From positions 124,001-188,000 of the forward strand of contig CACZGS010000005.1 of assembly GCA_902780785.1 (NCBI GenBank): a stretch of 64,000 nt of DNA, in the 5' to 3' direction. A program made the translations under genes and the position numbers. How positions within the stretch are numbered: the stretch's first letter is position 1; each line of letters opens with the position of its first letter. Shown in pieces: positions 61,001-64,000 of the stretch. The notes below the pieces were generated by a model that did not search any database, was not told the origin of the DNA, and saw nothing but the letters and a program-made list of their open reading frames with translations. Source of the stretch: Oscillospiraceae bacterium (lineage in GTDB: Bacteria; Bacillota; Clostridia; Saccharofermentanales; Saccharofermentanaceae).

Positions 61001-61353
61001 GGATCTCTGACTTCGTTCTCGATGAGCTTTGTGGTTCCTGCAACCTCAACAGCGGTCGACAGGAACTTCTCGATCATGGCATCGATCTCTTTATGACCGC
61101 TCTTGACTTCATTGCAGAGGCTGCGGAGCTGAGGTTCAAACGGCGGAATGGTTCCGGGTTCAAAGCCTTCGATTGTGGGGTGTGTGAAAAGCGAGAAGAA
61201 GAAACCTCTCTCGTCCTTGTCGATTGTAATATCAGCCTGTCTGGTTTCTCTCTTTCCGCAGAGTCTGCCGTCAAGATAGAACGCATCAGTAAGCGAGCTG
61301 GAAGGAAAATAGCGCGCTGTAAGCGTGCTTGCAAGCCTTGTTAAGGTAGCCAT
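58060..61353 (-). CDS. PPM-pseudophosphatase-like protein with long disordered region and LysM-like tail
   Basis: The product has 1097 residues. The N-terminal ~245 residues have a PP2C-like strand order (FSGVIVRDSEAFAVTIGGGLAFLYRDDTMFPLTDAG), but the metal-binding GDSR-type and DN-type residues are absent. A basic patch (GLFGRKKKKDD) leads to about 680 disordered residues. These are first rich in Ala/Glu/Pro/Val (repeated VPAAPAAP-type), then in Gln/Tyr/Gly/Asn (NAGQYYQQDASQSGYNDY). One membrane helix (about 935-957, YMFIAFLAILLICIIVVVSL) precedes an outside domain of about 140 residues. Its GYRTWWDVFHYVYNID...YNKLDP...DKLLLPPLG looks like a LysM fold. A scaffold or envelope sensor is plausible, but no function is known. 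Confidence 0.75.
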   Translation of the reverse strand: MATLTRLASTLTARYFPSSSLTDAFYLDGRLCGKRETRQADITIDKDERGFFFSLFTHPTIEGFEPGTIPPFEPQLRSLCNEVKSGHKEIDAMIEKFLSTAVEVAGTTKLIENEVRDPYFSGVIVRDSEAFAVTIGGGLAFLYRDDTMFPLTDAGIPMEPIDAYGNRVGDFQYYCSSKTANALWSNFFTLTPDDCIILCNKAIYDALGQREILRILTDAEDQCDAAGLILTQASARMPNTPMQISISFVESVTKEEKRGLFGRKKKKDDYDDESHEILESTVEGGMVGAAAKAIADAGFVSLTPDAPVVVPDTGVAPADGSIAFGDKIQAEAQKIPDAAPEFPDKKEPVEELSAEDAMKKIFGEMKEAAQSDSAAVAKAEEAVVADSPFVFNIDDTSVSAEPKTAEPEKTPAMETVSTTEFTPDATDDSPTKPVSDINSLLFSAGGSGILAQAINDANKNTAKETLISDLKEEPVVPAAPAAPVIPVAPAAPVVPEAPVVVPPAPAVVNKPEEIVFAPGEVKVDAGSSDITAAAEDTFDPYGKNSAQELKNTAPLVFGEDVAPKAEPVPSEEVSSIPVPEYEINEEKPELKEEDKLDVDFPEVEKPEVKAPEAAPAAPEAVAAPIIEEVVPQATVVAPSQDDIILPFGDPAFATGAEEGPKAKADDIPQMPLYDSDNYNNPVNAVGSEQNISEPFNNASVYGDYAGTEAPSEVPPYQPYGAEAFSTADQSSYGTYGYANQTVNMQGGVPMDNNGYPEYGNAGNGYVPGYDQAPQSGFGEYPQQGYQDPNAGQYYQQDASQSGYNDYSAQPQQGFGDEYAQPQASASSSSSLDEEWFNNILGVDDSGQVYGGAEQTYGYSSAPAEPQPSSAIPDPVQQAQYTNPGQASYRPSGAGPNNSSKPQNTAPRAAAPSAGKGGIGGNGGGKKMKLNRNGYMFIAFLAILLICIIVVVSLIAKGCSKSKKPVESTTVETSEESTTPPTTTTTQATLPDPSAPIGYFCFSEYIGYRTWWDVFHYVYNIDIKDNSDQRITTIIIYNKLDPATYSPNAQDKLLLPPLGVITGEIPNTWNAGGATGGGESSAATTTTQAEVNSSIHLT

Positions 61354-61467
61354 GAGCCGTCCTCCGTATAAATATTCAGGTTAATTATAACACAACGATT
61401 ATTTTCTCAAGCATATTATATAAAATTTAATTAAATGGTAATTTTCCCGAAAACATTGAAAAATAAA

Positions 61468-61495
61468 GCCCCGCAGGCTTTTGTACCCACGGGGC
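61468..61495 (-). terminator. Terminator of the DUF885 gene
   Basis: GCCCCG (61468-61473) pairs with CGGGGC (61490-61495). The minus-strand tail is TTTATTTTTC. Confidence 0.8.
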
Positions 61496-61520
61496 GTTTG
61501 GTGTAATTCTGTGGCAACGC

Positions 61521-63503
61521 TCAGCTTAAGCGCATTTCCATGTTCTTTCTTATCTGCGGGAAAGTGCCTGTAAGCGAGTCAAGATAAGCCGTATGGATCT
61601 CTTTTTCGGACTTGTTCGGGAACTTCGCGCGCATGTCATCCATGATCTGCTGTGTCCAGAGATAACCCATGCCGTACTTTGCATAGTAGCCGGGATCCGT
61701 GATGATGAGAGTGTAGTATTTCTTGAATGATTTCTCGGTAACGGAGAAACCGAACTTCTTGAAATAATCCACGCACTCCTTAAGTGACCAGTTCTCGGCA
61801 TGAATGCCGTAATCGATCCTGGTGCTTACCAGGAGCGAAAGGTCTGATTCGTAGCTTACGAGCTTGGAAGCGTCGGTAACGCCGTTGCCTGAGAAGTACC
61901 TCATCGAGTAGTTCTCGACATAAACTGCCCAGCCTTCGTTATAGCCTATGGATGTGGACAGATACATGTAAGGATGGTTCGTGTGGGCTCTCGTGTAAAG
62001 CGACTGGAACATGTGTCCGGGGTATGCTTCGTGAGCTACCGTAACGCCGAAATCCTTATCTGAATCAGCGCTCTTGTGGTTGATGATGATCAGGTTCGCA
62101 TTGAAATTATCAAGATGGTAACCGAGGTAAGCTGCCGGTGAGAAGTTCTCTTCGAACACCTTCGGAACATCCATCGTGTAATACTGGTGAGCCGGGATAT
62201 CAGGGAAATCGCTCTTTACGGAAGAACGCAGGAAATCAAGATTATCCTCCAAAGAACCCTTGGAATACTTGTGTTTCGAATACTCCGAATACCAGGATGT
62301 TCCGGAAGATGCGATCCTCGTGTAATCGTCGTAAACGTACTTGATCCTCTTTTCGAGCGCATCGATGCTCTCCTGAACTGTTGCACTGTTATTCGTCGTT
62401 ATCCTTGTGAGCATTGCGTAATAAGCGTCTCCGCCCTTGAACTGGCAAAGGCCCTGGTCAGTTCCGCCTGAACCCTTGAGAGCTCTCATTCTTCTGGCAC
62501 ATTCTTCAAACTCGGGGAATGCTACTTCCTTCATAGCCTTCTCATGCTCTGAGATGAGCCTGCTCTTTTCGCTTGCGGAAAGTCCCTTGATGTTGTCCAG
62601 ACGTTCTTCGAAAGTATCGTAAAGGAAGCAGTCGTTCTTCTGCTTTACAAGATTGTCGAATGACTTTGCAGCCTCTTCATAACTGTCGTCGGAAGAAGCA
62701 AAACCGAGCTTTGCCCTCGTCTCCTCATAATCGCACATCAGGTCATAATATCTGTCGATATCCTTGACGAGCGCGATGTATTTCTCGGCATCCTCAACAG
62801 TGTCGAATGAATAAACATCCAGGATGAACAGTATCTCGGACTGGGGTCCGACAAGATAATTGAAGATCATCGTGTAATATTCGAATGCCGTGTAAGAATA
62901 GCCGTAGATGGTCTCTTCGATGTCAAAGACAAGCTTGTCGTAGCAGATCCTGTCATCGCCCTGAAGCGTGTCGTAATTGATCGTCAGGAGCTTGTCGAGC
63001 TGCTCCTGGTAGAACTGCTTTTCTGCAGGATACTGGTCGACCGTGATGAAATCACCCCATGTCGCATCCTTGATGTCGAATCCGAATTTTTCCGGATTCT
63101 CGAAAAGGATCTCAACATCCGCATAGCAGTTGATCTCGTGATGAAGGATCGCATTCTCGACTTCTGAAAGCAGCTTCACTGCTTCATTGCCGCTTACTGT
63201 TCCGGGTGCATGATCGGGATGTACTTCCTTATAAGTCGCAACATGATCAGGATATGTGAGCCCGTCCGTGGTATTTCCGCTGCCTGTGGGATCTGTTGAC
63301 GGAACCGTGGAAGGATCTGTCGTCGGATCTGTCGTCGGATCGGTAAGACCGGTGGGATCTGTCTGTCCGTTCTCGATCTTGTTGCCAAGGTCGGTCTCTC
63401 TGCCGCTGTTGTGTCTCGGAGCGCCTCCGAAGCAGCCTGCAAGGGACATTACGATCGCTGCGCAGCATACTAACGCTGTCAGCTTAACTGATTTCTTTTT
63501 CAT
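61521..63503 (-). CDS. DUF885 lipoprotein, putative zinc peptidase
   Basis: The product has 660 residues. The signal peptide ends in the lipobox SLAGC (lipidated Cys at about residue 24). A linker of about 40 residues rich in Thr, Asp, Pro and Ser follows, with repeated TDPT units (TDPTTDPTTDPST). The rest is a helical DUF885 domain. The HEAYPGH motif (VTVAHEAYPGHMFQSLY, about 492-508) gives two zinc-ligand His and a catalytic Glu, in the manner of HExxxxH peptidases. Another conserved region is NEGWAVYVENYSM (about 525-537). It is anchored outside the membrane, probably cutting peptides. It is monocistronic with its own terminator. Confidence 0.9.
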   Translation of the reverse strand: MKKKSVKLTALVCCAAIVMSLAGCFGGAPRHNSGRETDLGNKIENGQTDPTGLTDPTTDPTTDPSTVPSTDPTGSGNTTDGLTYPDHVATYKEVHPDHAPGTVSGNEAVKLLSEVENAILHHEINCYADVEILFENPEKFGFDIKDATWGDFITVDQYPAEKQFYQEQLDKLLTINYDTLQGDDRICYDKLVFDIEETIYGYSYTAFEYYTMIFNYLVGPQSEILFILDVYSFDTVEDAEKYIALVKDIDRYYDLMCDYEETRAKLGFASSDDSYEEAAKSFDNLVKQKNDCFLYDTFEERLDNIKGLSASEKSRLISEHEKAMKEVAFPEFEECARRMRALKGSGGTDQGLCQFKGGDAYYAMLTRITTNNSATVQESIDALEKRIKYVYDDYTRIASSGTSWYSEYSKHKYSKGSLEDNLDFLRSSVKSDFPDIPAHQYYTMDVPKVFEENFSPAAYLGYHLDNFNANLIIINHKSADSDKDFGVTVAHEAYPGHMFQSLYTRAHTNHPYMYLSTSIGYNEGWAVYVENYSMRYFSGNGVTDASKLVSYESDLSLLVSTRIDYGIHAENWSLKECVDYFKKFGFSVTEKSFKKYYTLIITDPGYYAKYGMGYLWTQQIMDDMRAKFPNKSEKEIHTAYLDSLTGTFPQIRKNMEMRLS

Positions 63504-63589
63504 TTATTCATCTCCTCTATCCTTACATCCATAACACGGCATCTCCCCAAGACGCCGCAAAAATTATAACACGAAACGGAGCTGATTTC

Positions 63590-64000
63590 TCACTCGGCCG
63601 GTACCTCCGGGAACGCAGTGTCCGATATTATCTCGTTCTGGATCATCTCGACCTTTTCCTTTACTGCTTCATAATCGACGTCACCTTTGGAATCTCTCGG
63701 GAACGATGCAAAGAACGTGATCTCCGAAGGTCTCATGGCTTCGTGGAGCGTCAGTTCGCATTCGGATCTTATGCGGTCCCTCAGTTCTTCCATCATGGAA
63801 TTATCGAAGAAATATTCCTCATTCGGCACAACGGCCGTGATAAGCGCTGTGCCTTCAGGCTTCTCGATGACTACCGAACACGATTCGACTACGCCTTCCG
63901 TCATCTGGACAGCCTCATCGACCTTGCTGGGATATACGGGATAGCTGTTGATCCTCACTTCACGCCTTGTGTTCGCGACAAGGTAGAACATCCTGTTGCC
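63590..64000 (-). CDS. C-terminal end of an AMP-binding (ANL) enzyme, partial
   Basis: The frame is open from the window edge (64000) to a stop at 63590, giving 137 visible codons. The sequence NRMFYLVANTRREVRINSYPVYPSKVDEAVQMTEGVVESCSVVIE follows the hinge and start of the C-terminal domain of acyl-CoA synthetase/ligase (ANL) enzymes. There the usual motif is GRxDxxIKxxGxRIxPxEVE. The catalytic Lys region comes later (PRDSKGDVDYEAVKE). The N-terminal adenylation domain lies outside the window, so the substrate is unknown. Confidence 0.8.
   Translation of the reverse strand, partial: GNRMFYLVANTRREVRINSYPVYPSKVDEAVQMTEGVVESCSVVIEKPEGTALITAVVPNEEYFFDNSMMEELRDRIRSECELTLHEAMRPSEITFFASFPRDSKGDVDYEAVKEKVEMIQNEIISDTAFPEVPAE

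Overview
The window looks like chromosomal core DNA of an anaerobic Bacillota of class Clostridia, perhaps an uncultured rumen or gut lineage near Oscillospirales or Saccharofermentanales. That placement is inference from gene content: a DUF1858 redox-disulfide protein, a PC4/YdbC-like protein, a Spo0A-C-like regulator, VanRS-type two-component genes, lipoproteins with Gram-positive-style lipoboxes, strong AGGAGG ribosome binding sites and TGnTATAAT promoters. There is no CRISPR array, insertion sequence or prophage. The two end genes are cut by the window edges.

Layout. 1-7.6 kb is a minus-strand run: zinc-ribbon membrane proteins, a CPA2-type antiporter, a glycerol-1-phosphate dehydrogenase-like enzyme with a HAD phosphatase, and a GH51 arabinofuranosidase with a small cysteine-rich protein. 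7.7-10 kb is a compact unit of four very small membrane proteins, in two look-alike pairs, around an MFS permease. 10-24.3 kb holds a double cyclic-nucleotide-binding protein, tRNA-Val, a tiny orphan prepilin, an EEP-family phosphatase/nuclease, a VanRS-like two-component pair, a sigma/anti-sigma/lipoprotein operon, a methyltransferase, a LURP-one-like protein and tRNA-Thr. 24.4-26 kb encodes a cytidylate-kinase-like protein with a PD-(D/E)XK-like tail, followed by an HPRT homologue lacking the usual catalytic Asp.

26.03-26.66 kb contains no credible gene. On the minus strand it has a sigma-A-type promoter, a terminal helix joining the two ends, many local hairpins and an intrinsic terminator. 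I read it as a large (~590 nt) structured noncoding RNA, the strongest candidate for something new here. A compact palindromic element lies just upstream of its promoter.

26.8-48.2 kb is mainly housekeeping: a small-multidrug-export-type protein, a YhcC-type radical SAM protein, DinB, a second two-component system with a 7TM sensor, HU, LigA with a beta-clamp-like motif, 5-formyl-THF cyclo-ligase, a PC4-like protein, a metallophosphoesterase, GAPDH, a GT-C-like membrane protein, TrmB, HIT, AlaS and a WYL regulator. 48.4-53.5 kb is a tightly coupled plus-strand operon (DUF1015, FAD oxidoreductase, DUF2298 GT-C-like protein). 53.5-64 kb runs on the minus strand: a short RluA-like protein, a GH32-like protein without the canonical nucleophile, SerA and a class V aminotransferase (serine synthesis), a 1097-residue pseudophosphatase-like membrane protein with a long disordered region, a DUF885 lipoprotein, and the C-terminal end of an acyl-CoA-synthetase-like enzyme.
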